Notes: generated by a model not told the origin, from the letters alone. Numbered from the stretch's first letter, positions 8,757 through 18,378 are shown. The stretch is DNA of 64,000 nt from Pseudonocardia sediminis (GCF_004217185.1 NZ_SHKL01000001.1:3532001-3596000); one strand, 5' to 3'. Translations and numbers: made by a program.

Positions 8757-10403
8757 TCAGTAGATCTCGGGGGAGGCCCCGTCGATCGGGATGTGCAGCA
8801 GCGTCGGGCCGTAGGAGTTCAGGGCACCCGAGATCGCCTCGGACAGGTCCGCGGCGTCGTCCACGCGGTACGCGGCGCAGCCCATCGACCGGGCCAGCGG
8901 GACGAAGTCGATCCCGCCCAGCTTCGTGCCGGGCAGCTTCTTCCCGCCGGCGGCCTCTCCGAGCAGGCGGACCGCGGCGTACTCGGCGTTGTCGAGCACG
9001 ATGAACACGGCGTTCGTGCCCTCGCGGGCCGCCGTCCACAGTGCCTGGATGCCGTACATGGCCGAGCCGTCGCCGAGCACGCCGACCACGGTCGACGTCG
9101 GACGGGCCAGCGCCGCGCCGACCGTCGCGGCGATCCCGAACCCGAGCGAGCCGCTCGCCGTGGTCAGGAAGCCGCCGTCGCGGGAGCGGATCGGCAGGTG
9201 GTCGTGCAGCGGGCCGCGCAGGCTCGGCGTCTCCTCGACGACCACCGCGTCCTCGGGCAGCAGCTGCGACAGCGTCGCGTAGACCAGCTCCGCGGTCAGC
9301 CCGCCGGAGAGCTCCGGGGCCGGCGGCCGCACCAGGCCGGCCGACCCGGGTTCGCCGATCGGCACCGTCGCACCGGACTCGTTCAGCGCGCGGATGACGG
9401 CGTCGAGCGCCAGCCCGGGGGAGGCCAGGATCCCGCGCCCGTGCGGGGCCCGGGCCAGGACGTCCGGGTCCTCGGAGACGATGTAGGTGGGCGGCAGCGG
9501 CGGGATCGGCCCGTCGCGCAGCACGTGGTAGGTGAACGCGGGCGCGCCGAGCACGATGACCTGGTCGTACGGGCTCAGCGCCGCCCCCAGCGCGCGACGC
9601 TCGGGCGGCAGGAACCCGGCGAAGAGCGGGTGGTCCTCGGGGAATGCACAGCGCCCGGACATCGGCGCCGCGAACACCGCGGCCCGGCAGCCCTCGGCCA
9701 GGGTGACCAGCCACTCCACCGCGCCGTCGGCGTCGACCTCACCGCCGGCCACGAAGGCCAGACGGGGCGGGTCGTTCGTCAGCGGGGCGTTCGAGCCCAG
9801 CTTCGTGTAGGTCCACAGCGCCGTCACCAGCTCGTCGACGGCGTCCGGGTGCGGTGCGGTGCCGCGGATCGCGGTCGCCTCGGGCAGCTCGACGTCGCCG
9901 ATGGGCGCGTCCCAGTCGTCCACCGGCACGGACAGGAACACCGGCCCGCGCGGCGGCTGCGCCGCGTGCCGGTAGGCCCGCGCCAGCGCGGCCGGGACCT
10001 CCTCGGCCCGCGCGGGCTCGTGGCTGAACCGCACGTGCGGCTTCGGGAACGTGGTCGCGTCCGGCGCGCCCAGGAACGGCTCCTCGCCGAGCATCGAGCG
10101 GGCCTGCTGTCCGGCCAGGACGATCACCGAGGAGTTGTTGCGGGACGCGCTGAACACCGCCCCGAGACCGTGCCCGACCCCGCCGGCGGAGTGCAGGTTC
10201 ACCAGCGCCGGGCGCCGGGTGAGCTGGGCGTAGGCGTCGGCCATCGCGACGACGACGGACTCGTGCAGCCCCAGGACGTAGTGGAAGTCCTCCGGCCAGT
10301 CGGACAGGAACGGGACCTCGGTCGTCCCCGGGTTGCCGAACACCGTGGTGAGGCCGAAGCGGCGCATCACCTCACGTGTCGCCTCCAGCACCGATCCGGT
10401 CAC
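8757..10403 (-). CDS. mdlC: ThDP-dependent decarboxylase, benzoylformate decarboxylase type
   Basis: The protein has 548 aa from GTG 10403, which sits 8 nt after AGGGGG; a GTG at 10412 lies too close to that site. It has the three-domain ThDP fold. Features shared with benzoylformate decarboxylase are the FGNPGTTEVPF start, LHESVVVAMADAYA with the cofactor glutamate, the active-site histidine in NLHSAGGVGHG, a second histidine in GAPAFTYHV, and the ThDP-magnesium motif beginning LGDGSAMYG and ending LDNAEYAA. The reaction would be decarboxylation of a 2-oxo acid to an aldehyde. No mandelate-pathway genes lie nearby, so the substrate is open. Confidence 0.85.
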   Translation of the reverse strand: MTGSVLEATREVMRRFGLTTVFGNPGTTEVPFLSDWPEDFHYVLGLHESVVVAMADAYAQLTRRPALVNLHSAGGVGHGLGAVFSASRNNSSVIVLAGQQARSMLGEEPFLGAPDATTFPKPHVRFSHEPARAEEVPAALARAYRHAAQPPRGPVFLSVPVDDWDAPIGDVELPEATAIRGTAPHPDAVDELVTALWTYTKLGSNAPLTNDPPRLAFVAGGEVDADGAVEWLVTLAEGCRAAVFAAPMSGRCAFPEDHPLFAGFLPPERRALGAALSPYDQVIVLGAPAFTYHVLRDGPIPPLPPTYIVSEDPDVLARAPHGRGILASPGLALDAVIRALNESGATVPIGEPGSAGLVRPPAPELSGGLTAELVYATLSQLLPEDAVVVEETPSLRGPLHDHLPIRSRDGGFLTTASGSLGFGIAATVGAALARPTSTVVGVLGDGSAMYGIQALWTAAREGTNAVFIVLDNAEYAAVRLLGEAAGGKKLPGTKLGGIDFVPLARSMGCAAYRVDDAADLSEAISGALNSYGPTLLHIPIDGASPEIY

Positions 10404-10610
10404 CGTGCACACCCCCTGCGTCTCGTGGCTGATCCGCTGAGCATCATCCCCCGCCGTCCGGGGGAACTTCAGGGTGGTCTCCGGGCGTTACCCGAGTGAA
10501 GACACCGGCTCCACCGAGCAGAGTGGGAACGGACGCGGTCGGATACACCGGCCACGACCACGACACCGGGTGGATCGCATCGGATCCGCACCCGGGAAGG
10601 AGCACGCACC

Positions 10611-10805
10611 ATGCCGCAGACCGGAACCCTCGTCCGCCCTCGCAACGGGAAGGTCATCGCCGGGGTCTGCGCCGGGCTCGCCGACCGGGTGGGCTGGGGC
10701 CGCAACACGGTCCGCTTCCTGTTCCTGATCTCCTGCCTGCTGCCGGGCCCGCAGTTCGTGATCTACATCGTGCTGTGGTTCATCATGCCCAAGGCGCAGT
10801 TCTGA
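10611..10805 (+). CDS. small PspC-domain membrane protein
   Basis: The protein has 64 aa and consists of one PspC domain: a basic start, the typical KVIAGVCAGLADRVGWGRN segment, then a hydrophobic stretch (VRFLFLISCLLPGPQFVIYI) and VLWFIMPKAQF. GGAAGGAGC precedes the ATG. PspC domains associate with the membrane and in enteric bacteria belong to the phage-shock response. Single-domain copies in actinobacteria have no proven role. A strong hairpin follows at 10858. Confidence 0.9.
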   Translation: MPQTGTLVRPRNGKVIAGVCAGLADRVGWGRNTVRFLFLISCLLPGPQFVIYIVLWFIMPKAQF

Positions 10806-10857
10806 GCAGGATCCCCGTCCCGGGCAGGACCACGGTCCTGACCAGGGCATAGACCCC

Positions 10858-10883
10858 GCGCTCCGCGGTGACACGCGGAGCGC
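10858..10883 (+). terminator. hairpin after the PspC-domain gene
   Basis: Perfect 10-bp arms GCGCTCCGCG / CGCGGAGCGC enclose a 6-nt loop, 53 nt after the PspC stop, with no U-tract. A second hairpin (GTGGGGCCG / CGGCCCCAC, 10895-10926) follows directly and runs into the leader-peptide promoter region. Confidence 0.65.
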
Positions 10884-10942
10884 CTGCGAGAGCGGTGGGG
10901 CCGGGCCGGCACAGGCGCGGCCCCACTGGCATGATGTCGTCC

Positions 10943-11059
10943 GTGATCGACCGGACCGGCGCCCGCGACCTCCGTCGCCGCGCCCTGTCCTGCGTCGTCG
11001 CCTGTGTGGACTGTCGGCTGTGCTGTCAGCCGGGTCCGTGCCGTTGCCGTCGTCCCTGA
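10943..11059 (+). CDS. cysteine-rich leader peptide, candidate cysteine-responsive attenuator
   Basis: This 38-aa frame starts with GTG 10943 and contains seven cysteines clustered in its last 20 residues (pattern C..VAC.DCRLCC....C.C). CATGAT lies 6-7 nt upstream of the GTG, fitting a leaderless transcript. Leaderless short ORFs rich in cysteine codons are known in mycobacteria as cysteine-responsive attenuators of downstream sulfur-related operons. Here the next gene, 96 nt downstream, is a PIG-L deacetylase of the mycothiol-enzyme family, and mycothiol contains cysteine. The peptide and its role are inferred. An in-frame ATG pair at 10931-10936 offers an alternative start. Confidence 0.6.
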   Translation: MIDRTGARDLRRRALSCVVACVDCRLCCQPGPCRCRRP

Positions 11060-11155
11060 GACCCCCGAGTCCAGAGCGCCGACGCACCGTCACCGACCCG
11101 CCCCGGCCCCGTCCACCCTGCCGCAGCGCGGCCCGCACGTCTGTGACCACTCCCC

Positions 11156-11995
11156 ATGGCCGTCCTCGGCACCCCTGATCTCTCCGGCGAGACCGTTCTC
11201 GCCCTGCACGCCCACCCCGACGACGAGGCGATCTTCACCGGTATCACGCTGCGCCGCCTCGCCGACGCCGGCGCCCGCGTCGTCCTCGTGATGGCGACCG
11301 GCGGCGAGCTCGGCGGGTCCCGCCTCCCGCTCTCCGACGGCGAGACCGTCGCCGCACGCCGCCGACGCGAGCTGGAGCGTGCCGCCGACCTCCTGGGCGT
11401 CGCACGGCTCGTCCTGCTCGGGCACCGCGACTCCGGCCTGCCCGGCGGCCCGGACGAGTCCCACGCGGGCGCCCTCGCCGGGGCCGACCCCCTGGCCCTG
11501 GGACGACGGGTGGCCGAGCTCGCCGACGCCGAGGGCGCCGCGACCCTGGTCTACGACGACGACGCCGGCATCTACGGCCACCCCGACCACCGCGTCGCCC
11601 ACGCCGTCGGCGCCACCGCCGCCTCGCTGTCCGGGGCGACCGGCTACCGGATGACCGTCGACCGCGAGCACCTGCACCTCTCCGCCCGCGACCGGCACCT
11701 GGTGCACGGCGCGGCCCGCGCCGCCGACGTCGCGTTCGGCCGGGTCACCGCCGAGATCGCGACGGCCGTCGCCGGCTCGGCGTCGGACCTGGCCGTCAAG
11801 CGCGCCGCGATGCTCACCCACGCCAGCCAGATCGGCCCGGACGCGGTGCCGGACGAGACGTTCGCCGCCACCTACGGCTACGAGTGGTTCCTGCGCGACG
11901 GGGCGTCCGGCCTGCTCGACGTCCTGGGCAACGAGCACCTGCTCGCCGGCGCGCCGCGGCGTCCGGAGCACGTGGAGTCCGCAGCGATCCTTTAG
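11156..11995 (+). CDS. PIG-L / LmbE-family zinc deacetylase (mycothiol-type)
   Basis: The protein has 279 aa. The zinc motif HAHPDDE is near residue 18, and a second ligand segment GHPDHRVAHAV lies at about 142-152. This fold includes MshB (mycothiol biosynthesis deacetylase) and Mca (mycothiol S-conjugate amidase), and the length fits. The sequence beyond the zinc site departs from textbook MshB/Mca (ATGGELGGSRLPL), so the exact substrate is uncertain. No Shine-Dalgarno is visible before the ATG, which would suit control by the upstream cysteine-rich leader. It is followed 22 nt later by lnt. Confidence 0.85.
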   Translation: MAVLGTPDLSGETVLALHAHPDDEAIFTGITLRRLADAGARVVLVMATGGELGGSRLPLSDGETVAARRRRELERAADLLGVARLVLLGHRDSGLPGGPDESHAGALAGADPLALGRRVAELADAEGAATLVYDDDAGIYGHPDHRVAHAVGATAASLSGATGYRMTVDREHLHLSARDRHLVHGAARAADVAFGRVTAEIATAVAGSASDLAVKRAAMLTHASQIGPDAVPDETFAATYGYEWFLRDGASGLLDVLGNEHLLAGAPRRPEHVESAAIL

Positions 11996-12017
11996 CGCGG
12001 GGACGTAGTCTCATCGC

Positions 12018-13691
12018 GTGTCCGCGACGTTGACCAGCCCGCCCTCGCCGACGTCGCCGCCGCAGTCCCGGGCCTCGGCCTGGGGACGGTTGCTGGCGGT
12101 CTGGGTGCTCGCGGCCGGGGCCGGTGTCCTGCTCTACCTCAGCTTCCCCCCGCGCACCCTGTGGTGGCTCGCTCTGCCGGCGTTCGCCCTGGTGGGGCTG
12201 CTGCTGCGCGGCGTGGGACCGCGGCGTGGGTTCGAGATCGGGATGCTGTTCGGGATCGGGTTCCTGCTGCCGCTGCTGAGCTGGACCGGGTTCTTCGTCG
12301 GGTCGCTGCCGTGGGTCGCGCTCGTGGTGTTCGAGTCGCTGTTCCTGGGTGTGGCCGGGGCCGGGATGGCACTGGTGTCGGGCTTCCGGGCGCGGTGGGC
12401 GTCGGCGCTGTGGCCGGTCTGGGCCGCCGCGGTGTGGGTCGGCGCGGAGGCGCTGCGCGGGCGGATCCCGTTCGGCGGGCTGCCCTGGGGACGGGTCGGC
12501 TTCGGTCAGCCGGACGCCCCGACGCTGCCGCTCGCCGCGATCGGCGGGGTGCCGCTGCTGTCGTTCGCGACGGTCCTGGCCGGGCTCGCGCTGGGCGAGG
12601 TGCTGCGGATCCTGGTCCGCGGGCACCGGCCCACGTCGGGCGGCGCGGCCGGCTCCCGGGCCGGGGTCGTCGTCCCGGCGCTGCTGGTCGTGCTCGTCCT
12701 GGTGGCCGGACCGCTGGCCGGGCTCGTGCCGGCCCAGGCCGGACCACCGGAGCGGACGGTCACCGTCGCCGCGATCCAGGGCAACGTCCCGCGCCTGGGC
12801 CTGGATTTCAACGCCCAGCGCCGCGCCGTCCTGGACAACCACGTCCGCCAGACGCAGCGCCTCGCCGCCGAGGTCGCGGCCGGACGGCAGCCCCAGCCCG
12901 ACATCGTGATCTGGCCGGAGAACTCCTCCGACATCGACCCGCTGCGCAACGCCGACGCCGCCGCCCTGATCGACGGGGCCGCGTCGGCGATCCGCGCCCC
13001 GATCCTGGTCGGCGCCGTGCTCGTCAACGGCGACCGCACGACCAGCAACGCCGCGCTGATCTGGGAGGCGGGCGAGGGCGTCGTCGCCCGCACCGACAAG
13101 CGCCGCGTCCAGCCCTTCGGCGAGTACATGCCGTGGCGCTCGTTCTTCCGGCTGTTCTCCTCCTACGTCGACCGCGCGGGGAACTTCGTGCCCGGCCCGG
13201 GGGCCGGTGTCGCGCCGATGGCCGGGGTCGCCGTCGGCGTCGCGATCTGCTGGGAGGTCGCGTTCGACGACCTGGTCTCCGACAGCGTCGACGCCGGCGC
13301 CCAGATCCTCGCCGTGCCCAGCAACAACGCGACGTTCGGCCTCACCGAGATGACGTTCCAGCAGCTGGCGATGTCGCGGGTGCGGGCCGTCGAGCACGAC
13401 CGTCCGGTCGTCGTCGCGACCACCAGCGGGGTCAGCGCGATGATCCGTCCGGACGGCACGGTGACGGCCTCGACCGGCCAGTTCGTGCCCGGGGTACTGG
13501 TCGATCGCATCCCCCTGAAGGGGACCACTACGCTGTCCGGACACCTGCGGTCGGTTCCGGAATGGACGCTGACGGCCATCGGCGTACTGGCCGTGGTGAT
13601 CGTCTTCGGAGCGTCGCGGAGGCGGGGCCCGCGGTCGGGCGTAGGGTCAGCGGGTCGTATGCCCGAGGCAGGAGAGGACGAGCATGGCTGA
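12018..13691 (+). CDS. lnt: apolipoprotein N-acyltransferase
   Basis: The protein has 557 aa from a GTG. Several N-terminal transmembrane helices (roughly residues 20-190) precede a periplasmic-side nitrilase domain. The catalytic triad is readable: Glu in IWPENSSD, Lys in [14 protein letters not shown] and Cys in [10 protein letters not shown]. It transfers a third acyl chain to the N-terminal cysteine of lipoproteins. The 3' end overlaps the ppm1 start by 8 nt. In M. tuberculosis these two activities are fused in one protein (Rv2051c), while here they are separate but coupled. Confidence 0.95.
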   Translation: MSATLTSPPSPTSPPQSRASAWGRLLAVWVLAAGAGVLLYLSFPPRTLWWLALPAFALVGLLLRGVGPRRGFEIGMLFGIGFLLPLLSWTGFFVGSLPWVALVVFESLFLGVAGAGMALVSGFRARWASALWPVWAAAVWVGAEALRGRIPFGGLPWGRVGFGQPDAPTLPLAAIGGVPLLSFATVLAGLALGEVLRILVRGHRPTSGGAAGSRAGVVVPALLVVLVLVAGPLAGLVPAQAGPPERTVTVAAIQGNVPRLGLDFNAQRRAVLDNHVRQTQRLAAEVAAGRQPQPDIVIWPENSSDIDPLRNADAAALIDGAASAIRAPILVGAVLVNGDRTTSNAALIWEAGEGVVARTDKRRVQPFGEYMPWRSFFRLFSSYVDRAGNFVPGPGAGVAPMAGVAVGVAICWEVAFDDLVSDSVDAGAQILAVPSNNATFGLTEMTFQQLAMSRVRAVEHDRPVVVATTSGVSAMIRPDGTVTASTGQFVPGVLVDRIPLKGTTTLSGHLRSVPEWTLTAIGVLAVVIVFGASRRRGPRSGVGSAGRMPEAGEDEHG

Positions 13692-14463
13692 GCCCCCGGG
13701 TCCGGTCCTGGTGGTGATCCCGACGTACGAGGAGCGAGAGAACCTGGGCCCGGCTCTCGCGCGCCTGCACGCAGCTGTGCCCGAGGCCGACGTCCTCGTC
13801 GTCGACGACGCGAGTCCCGACGGCACCGGCGAGCTGGCCGACGAGTTCGCCGCCGCCGACGAGCGCGTCCGCGTGCTGCACCGCACCGGCAAGTCCGGGC
13901 TCGGCGCCGCGTACCTCGCCGGTTTCGCGCACGCCCTGCGCGGCGAGCACCAGGTCGTCGTGGAGATGGACGCCGACGGCTCGCACGCCCCGGAGGACCT
14001 GCCCGCCCTGCTGCACGCCCTCGACGACGCCGACCTCGTGCTCGGCTCGCGCTACGTGCCCGGCGGACGTGTCGTGAACTGGCCGTGGCACCGCCAGATG
14101 CTCTCCCGCGGTGGCAACCTGTACTCCCGGCTCGCGCTCGGCGTCCCGATCAGCGACATCACCGGCGGCTACCGCGTCTACCGGCGCGAGGTGCTCGAGG
14201 AGCTGCACCTCGACAGCGTCGCCTCGCAGGGCTACTGCTTCCAGGTCGACATGGCCTGGCGTGCCGTGCAGTCCGGCTTCCGGGTCCGCGAGGTCCCGAT
14301 CACGTTCACCGAACGCGAGCGCGGCACGTCGAAGATGAACTCCACGATCGTCGGCGAGGCGCTCTGGCGGGTCACCTGCTGGGGCATGTCGCACCGCTTC
14401 GGCAGCGGCGACCGGCCGCCGGACCCGGTCGACCCGATCCCCGAGGGCCCCGTCCGCGCCTGA
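13684..14463 (+). CDS. ppm1: polyprenol monophosphomannose synthase
   Basis: This 259-aa GT2-family enzyme is expected to make polyprenyl-phosphate-mannose, the mannose donor for lipoglycans and protein O-mannosylation. The GT2 core is visible: [11 protein letters not shown] at the start, [15 protein letters not shown], the metal-binding [14 protein letters not shown] and the conserved segment [20 protein letters not shown]. The C-terminus is hydrophilic, so membrane anchoring would come from the neighbouring Lnt, consistent with their gene overlap and with the fused Rv2051c arrangement. Confidence 0.94.
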   Translation: MAEPPGPVLVVIPTYEERENLGPALARLHAAVPEADVLVVDDASPDGTGELADEFAAADERVRVLHRTGKSGLGAAYLAGFAHALRGEHQVVVEMDADGSHAPEDLPALLHALDDADLVLGSRYVPGGRVVNWPWHRQMLSRGGNLYSRLALGVPISDITGGYRVYRREVLEELHLDSVASQGYCFQVDMAWRAVQSGFRVREVPITFTERERGTSKMNSTIVGEALWRVTCWGMSHRFGSGDRPPDPVDPIPEGPVRA

Positions 14464-14483
14464 ACGGGACCCCGGGGGAGCGA

Positions 14484-16205
14484 TCAGATCGCGGCCAGCT
14501 CGCCGGCCAGGTCGTCGAGGCCCAGCGAGCCCTGCGACAGCGCCGTCATGTGCCAGGCCTTGACGTCGAACTCCCCGCCGCGGGCGGTGTGGGCCCGCCG
14601 GGCCGCGTCCCGGCCGGCCAGCCACACCCGCTCACCGAGCTTGTAGCCGATCGCCTGGCCCGGCGCTCCGAGGTAGCGCAGCAGCTCGCTGTCGATCAGC
14701 TCGTCGCTGCCGCCGACGTGGCTGCGGAAGAACTCCCGTCCCAGCTCCGGGGTCCAGCGCAGGCCGGCACCGACGGGGGAGTCGTCCGGGATCGGCAGCG
14801 ACAGGTGCATCCCGATGTCGATCACGACCCGGATCGCGCGCAGCATCTGGCCGTTCAGGTAGCCCATCCGCGACCCGGGGTCGGTGTGGTAGCCGAGCTC
14901 GTCCATCAGCAGCTCCGCGTAGAGCGCCCAGCCCTCCAGGTTCGCGCTGACCGACCCGACGTTGGCCTGGTAGGACGACAGGTCCGCCGCCCGGTAGGCC
15001 CACTGCGCCATCTGCAGGTGATGTCCGGGGACGCCCTCGTGATACCAGGTGCTGATCAGGTCCCACATCGGGTAGCGGTCGTCCGCGGTCTGCGGCAGCC
15101 ACGTCCGGCCCGGGCGGGAGAAGTCCAGTGTGGGCGGCGTGTAGTACGGCGCGGCCGCGCTGCCGGCCGGGGCCAGGCACGCCTCGACGGTGCGGATCGG
15201 CTCGGCCAGGTCGAAGTGCGTGCGGCCCAGGTCGGCGATCGTGTCGTCCATCATCGTCTGCAGCCGCGCCCGCGCCGCCTCCCCGCCGACGACGACGTCG
15301 CCGTGCCGGTCCAGGTGGGCCATCGCCTCCGCGGCGCCGGCGCCCGGCTTGACCCGCTCGGCCTCGACCGCCATCTCCTCGCGCAGCCGACGGAACTCCG
15401 ACCAGCCCCAGGCGTAGACCTCGTCGGTGTCGATGTCGGCGCCGTTCCAGTACCGCGACGCGAGCCGGTAGCGCTCGGCCCCGACCCCGTCCGGGGTGCC
15501 CTCGGCGCGCGGGAGGTACTCGGTGCGCAGCCAGTCCCGCAGCTCGACGAGGGCGCCGGTGGCCTGTGGCGCCGCGGTGGCGAGGTCGGCCCGGACCCCG
15601 TCGCCCAGCGGAGCACGGGAGGCCCCGTCCGCGAAGACGGAGAACCAGCCGCGCCCGGCGCCGTCGGCCACCCAGGAGTCGATCTGCTCGGCGACCCGCT
15701 CCACCTGCCGGGGCGCGGCGTACAGACCGCGCCGGTCGCCCTCGGTGAGGCTCTCGCGGTACTCGCGCAGCGCCTGGGGGACGCGGCTCATCCGGCCGGC
15801 GACGTTCGCCCAGTCGTGCTCGGTCGCCACCGGCATCAGCGTGAACGCCAGGCGCACGCCCTGGACCGGGCCGAACAGCTCCTGCACCGCGCGCAGGTTC
15901 TCGCCCGATGCCGACACGTCGAGCCCGGCCCGCAGACGTTCGGAGAGCAGCCGCGCACAGCGGCGTTCGTCGGGGTCCGACGGCGGCGTGTCGCCGGTGA
16001 GCGCGGTCAGACGGTCCAGGGTCTCGCGGTCCAGCGCGTCGATCGCGTCCTGACCGGCGGGGGAGAGGTCTCCGAGCCGGTCCTGCCCGTCGGTGTGGCC
16101 GAGCTCGCCGGCCAGGACCGGGTCCAGGGCGGCGAGGCGTCGGACGTGGTCGTCGGCGAGGTCCCGGACGGCGCGGGAAGGGTTCTCCTCAGGGGTGTCG
16201 GGCAT
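14484..16205 (-). CDS. DUF885-family putative metallopeptidase
   Basis: The protein has 573 aa from ATG 16205; the frame runs further upstream, but the extra residues are Gly-rich and look untranslated. It is largely helical, with the signature YHEGVPGHHLQMAQWAY. This recalls the HExxH-like zinc site of peptidase families and is the hallmark of DUF885 proteins. There is no signal peptide, so it is probably cytosolic. Carboxypeptidase-like activity is suspected for the family but not shown. It sits between ppm1 and rbpA, a pair that is adjacent in M. tuberculosis, so it is an insertion relative to that order. Confidence 0.85.
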   Translation of the reverse strand: MPDTPEENPSRAVRDLADDHVRRLAALDPVLAGELGHTDGQDRLGDLSPAGQDAIDALDRETLDRLTALTGDTPPSDPDERRCARLLSERLRAGLDVSASGENLRAVQELFGPVQGVRLAFTLMPVATEHDWANVAGRMSRVPQALREYRESLTEGDRRGLYAAPRQVERVAEQIDSWVADGAGRGWFSVFADGASRAPLGDGVRADLATAAPQATGALVELRDWLRTEYLPRAEGTPDGVGAERYRLASRYWNGADIDTDEVYAWGWSEFRRLREEMAVEAERVKPGAGAAEAMAHLDRHGDVVVGGEAARARLQTMMDDTIADLGRTHFDLAEPIRTVEACLAPAGSAAAPYYTPPTLDFSRPGRTWLPQTADDRYPMWDLISTWYHEGVPGHHLQMAQWAYRAADLSSYQANVGSVSANLEGWALYAELLMDELGYHTDPGSRMGYLNGQMLRAIRVVIDIGMHLSLPIPDDSPVGAGLRWTPELGREFFRSHVGGSDELIDSELLRYLGAPGQAIGYKLGERVWLAGRDAARRAHTARGGEFDVKAWHMTALSQGSLGLDDLAGELAAI

Positions 16206-16263
16206 GACGCCATCATGCCCACCGCCCCCGGTGCCCGCCGCCGCACGGCCCCGCACACGACGA

Positions 16264-16293
16264 AGCCGGGCCCCCTTCTCGGGTGACCCGGCT
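16264..16293 (-). terminator. terminator-like hairpin after rbpA
   Basis: AGCCGGG (16264-16270) pairs with CCCGGCT (16287-16293), downstream of the rbpA stop on the minus strand. It lies about 60 nt before the DUF885 start. Confidence 0.5.
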
Positions 16294-16338
16294 CCGCGGT
16301 GTCCGGCGCGTCGTCTCGGACGTGGTGGTGGGCGTGCG

Positions 16339-16680
16339 TCAGGCGATCTCGGCGCGACGCTCGCGCAGCAGCTCGAGACGCTCGTTCAGCAGCTCCTCCA
16401 GCTCCGCGATGGAGCGGCGCTCGAGCAGCATGTCCCAGTGCGTGCGCGGGGGCTTGGCCTTCTTCGCCTCCGGCTCGTTGCCGTCGACGCGCTTGCCGAC
16501 ACCACCCTGGGGGGACTCCCAGGTGGCCGGCGGCTCGGCGTCGTTGGCGAAGGGGACCTCGAACTCGAATCCCGCCTCGGACACATAGCGCACCATCTGC
16601 CGCGGCGCCAGGTCGTGGTTACGGTCGGTCTCGTAGCTGACAGCCCCGAGCCGGCTTCCACGCAGTACGCGGTCGGCCAT
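16339..16680 (-). CDS. rbpA: RNA polymerase-binding protein RbpA
   Basis: This 113-aa protein has the standard RbpA length. The N-terminal tail (VLRGSRLGAVSYETDRN), the core RbpA fold (YVSEAGFEFEVPFA), the basic linker (EAKKAKPPRTHWDMLLERRS) and the sigma-binding C-terminal helix (ELEELLNERLELLRERR) are all present. RbpA binds RNA polymerase and group 1/2 sigma factors, stabilises the open complex and affects rifampicin tolerance. A SigR-type promoter lies about 70 nt upstream, matching the known SigR control of rbpA in Streptomyces coelicolor. Confidence 0.97.
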   Translation of the reverse strand: MADRVLRGSRLGAVSYETDRNHDLAPRQMVRYVSEAGFEFEVPFANDAEPPATWESPQGGVGKRVDGNEPEAKKAKPPRTHWDMLLERRSIAELEELLNERLELLRERRAEIA

Positions 16681-16746
16681 GTGTCACCCTCCTGTGCGGT
16701 GTACGAGGGACGGACCCTCGACGGTTACTTCGCCGCCACCAGGTGT

Positions 16747-16772
16747 AACGTTCGTGGCGTTACTGTCATTCC
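16747..16772 (-). promoter_or_regulatory. SigR-type promoter of rbpA
   Basis: On the minus strand GGAAT (16772-16768) is followed by exactly 18 nt and GTT (16749-16747). This fits the SigR/SigH consensus GGAAT-N18-GTT for thiol-oxidative stress. It gives a 5' leader of about 60 nt for rbpA. The rest of the 303-bp gap 16681-16983 is unusually AT-rich for this genome and holds no gene that I can see. Confidence 0.8.
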
Positions 16773-16983
16773 TGGTGGCCGGCCAGGGTTTTCCCTCCGG
16801 TGAGTACCCGGTGGTAACTGTTCCTGGCCCGACGAGCCAGTGTTCCCTATTTGTGCCTATCGCACACGCTGATGTGACGTGTCAGCCATCTGTGACTTAG
16901 CTCACCCTGTCTTGGCGCAGTGTTCACGCCCTTGTTTCCGCACGGTGTGAGGATGCTTGCGCAGGCAAGATCCGCGGACCGTT

Positions 16984-18315
16984 TCAGGCCGCGTTCACCG
17001 CTGGTGCGGAACGGGCCGGGGCCTTGACCGGGATGATCGCGGCCAGACCGGCGGCGAGGACGAGCACGATCCCGACGGTGCCCGCGCGGTCGGAGGAGAA
17101 GAGATAGGTGAACAACCCGATCAGGGCCGGTGCCAGGAACGAGACCGCCCGCCCCGTCGTGGCGTAGAGGCCGAACAGCTGGCCCTCGTGCCCGGGCGGG
17201 CAGAGCCGGTTCATGTACGACCGCGACGACGCCTGCGCCGGGCCGACGAACAGGCCCAGGATCAGGCCGAACACCCAGAACGCGTTCGGGCCGGAGACGA
17301 ACAGCAGGATGATCCCCACGACCACCAGCCCGCCGAGCGAGCCGACGACGACGGCCTTCGGGCCGATCCGGTCGTCGAGCCAGCCTCCGGTCAGCGCGCC
17401 CAGCGCGGACACCACGTTGATCACCACACCGAAGATCAGCACGGTCCCGGGGTCCATCCCGTACACGGTCACCGCGATCACCCCGCCGAACGCGAACACG
17501 GCGTTGAGGCCGTCCCGGTAGAGCGCGCTGGCCCCGAGGAAGTACACGGTGTGCGGTTCACGCCGGTAGAGGTCGCGCAGGTCGGCGAGCAGCCTGCGGT
17601 AGGACCCGACGACGCCGAGCCGGGCCCCGCTGCCGGTGGCGGGGGTCTCGGGCAGCGAGAAGAACATCGGCAGTGCGAACACCGCGAACCAGGCCGCCGC
17701 GAGCAGCATCGCGACCCGGATGTTGATGCCGCCCTCGGTGCCGAGACCGAGCAGGCCGCCGTCGTCACCGGCGATCAGGCCGAGGTAGATGAGCAGCAGC
17801 AGCACGATCCCGCCGAAGTACCCCATCGACCATCCGAACCCGGACACCCGCCCGACGTTGGCCGGCGTCGAGACCTGGGAGAGCAGGGCGAAGTAGGACA
17901 CCTGGGCCAGCTCGAAGAAGATCGAGGCCACGGCGAGCAGGAGCAGGCCCAGCCACAGGTAGTGGTAGTCGTCGCGGACGAAGAACATCAGCGCCATCGC
18001 GACGACCACGGCCGCCGTCCACAACCCGGTCGAGCGCAGCCTGCGCCCGGCCCGGTCCGCGCTCTGCCCGATCACCGGTGCCATCAGCGCGATCAGTACG
18101 CCGGCCGCGGCGGTGGACCAGCTCAGCCAGCTGTTCACGCTGATGGAACCGGGCAGGTCGGCGCCGACCGAGTCGGTGAGATAGACCGAGAAGACGAACG
18201 TCAGGGCGATCGTGTTGAACGCCGAGGAGCCCCAGTCCCACAGGCCCCAGGTCCACACCTGCCCGCGTCGGGGAGCGGGCTGCGAGGCCGGGGGAGCGGC
18301 GGCGGGGCTGGTCAC
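16984..18315 (-). CDS. MFS transporter of the UMF1 / Atg22-like group
   Basis: The protein has 443 aa and about 12 hydrophobic helices. The opening WTWGLWDWGSSAFNTIALTFVF is the typical UMF1-type first helix, and DRAGRRLRS is the cytoplasmic loop 2-3 motif. GPAQASSRSYMNRLCPPGHEGQLFGLYA is also characteristic of this group. Bacterial UMF1 members are plasma-membrane permeases of unproven substrate; vacuolar Atg22 relatives export amino acids. The gene is transcribed towards rbpA and reads as single standing. Confidence 0.88.
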   Translation of the reverse strand: MTSPAAAPPASQPAPRRGQVWTWGLWDWGSSAFNTIALTFVFSVYLTDSVGADLPGSISVNSWLSWSTAAAGVLIALMAPVIGQSADRAGRRLRSTGLWTAAVVVAMALMFFVRDDYHYLWLGLLLLAVASIFFELAQVSYFALLSQVSTPANVGRVSGFGWSMGYFGGIVLLLLIYLGLIAGDDGGLLGLGTEGGINIRVAMLLAAAWFAVFALPMFFSLPETPATGSGARLGVVGSYRRLLADLRDLYRREPHTVYFLGASALYRDGLNAVFAFGGVIAVTVYGMDPGTVLIFGVVINVVSALGALTGGWLDDRIGPKAVVVGSLGGLVVVGIILLFVSGPNAFWVFGLILGLFVGPAQASSRSYMNRLCPPGHEGQLFGLYATTGRAVSFLAPALIGLFTYLFSSDRAGTVGIVLVLAAGLAAIIPVKAPARSAPAVNAA

Positions 18316-18378
18316 ACGGCGAGCCTAACGGCGCACCGGCGACGATCCCCGCCGTGGAACTACCGAGCCGGTGCCCGT

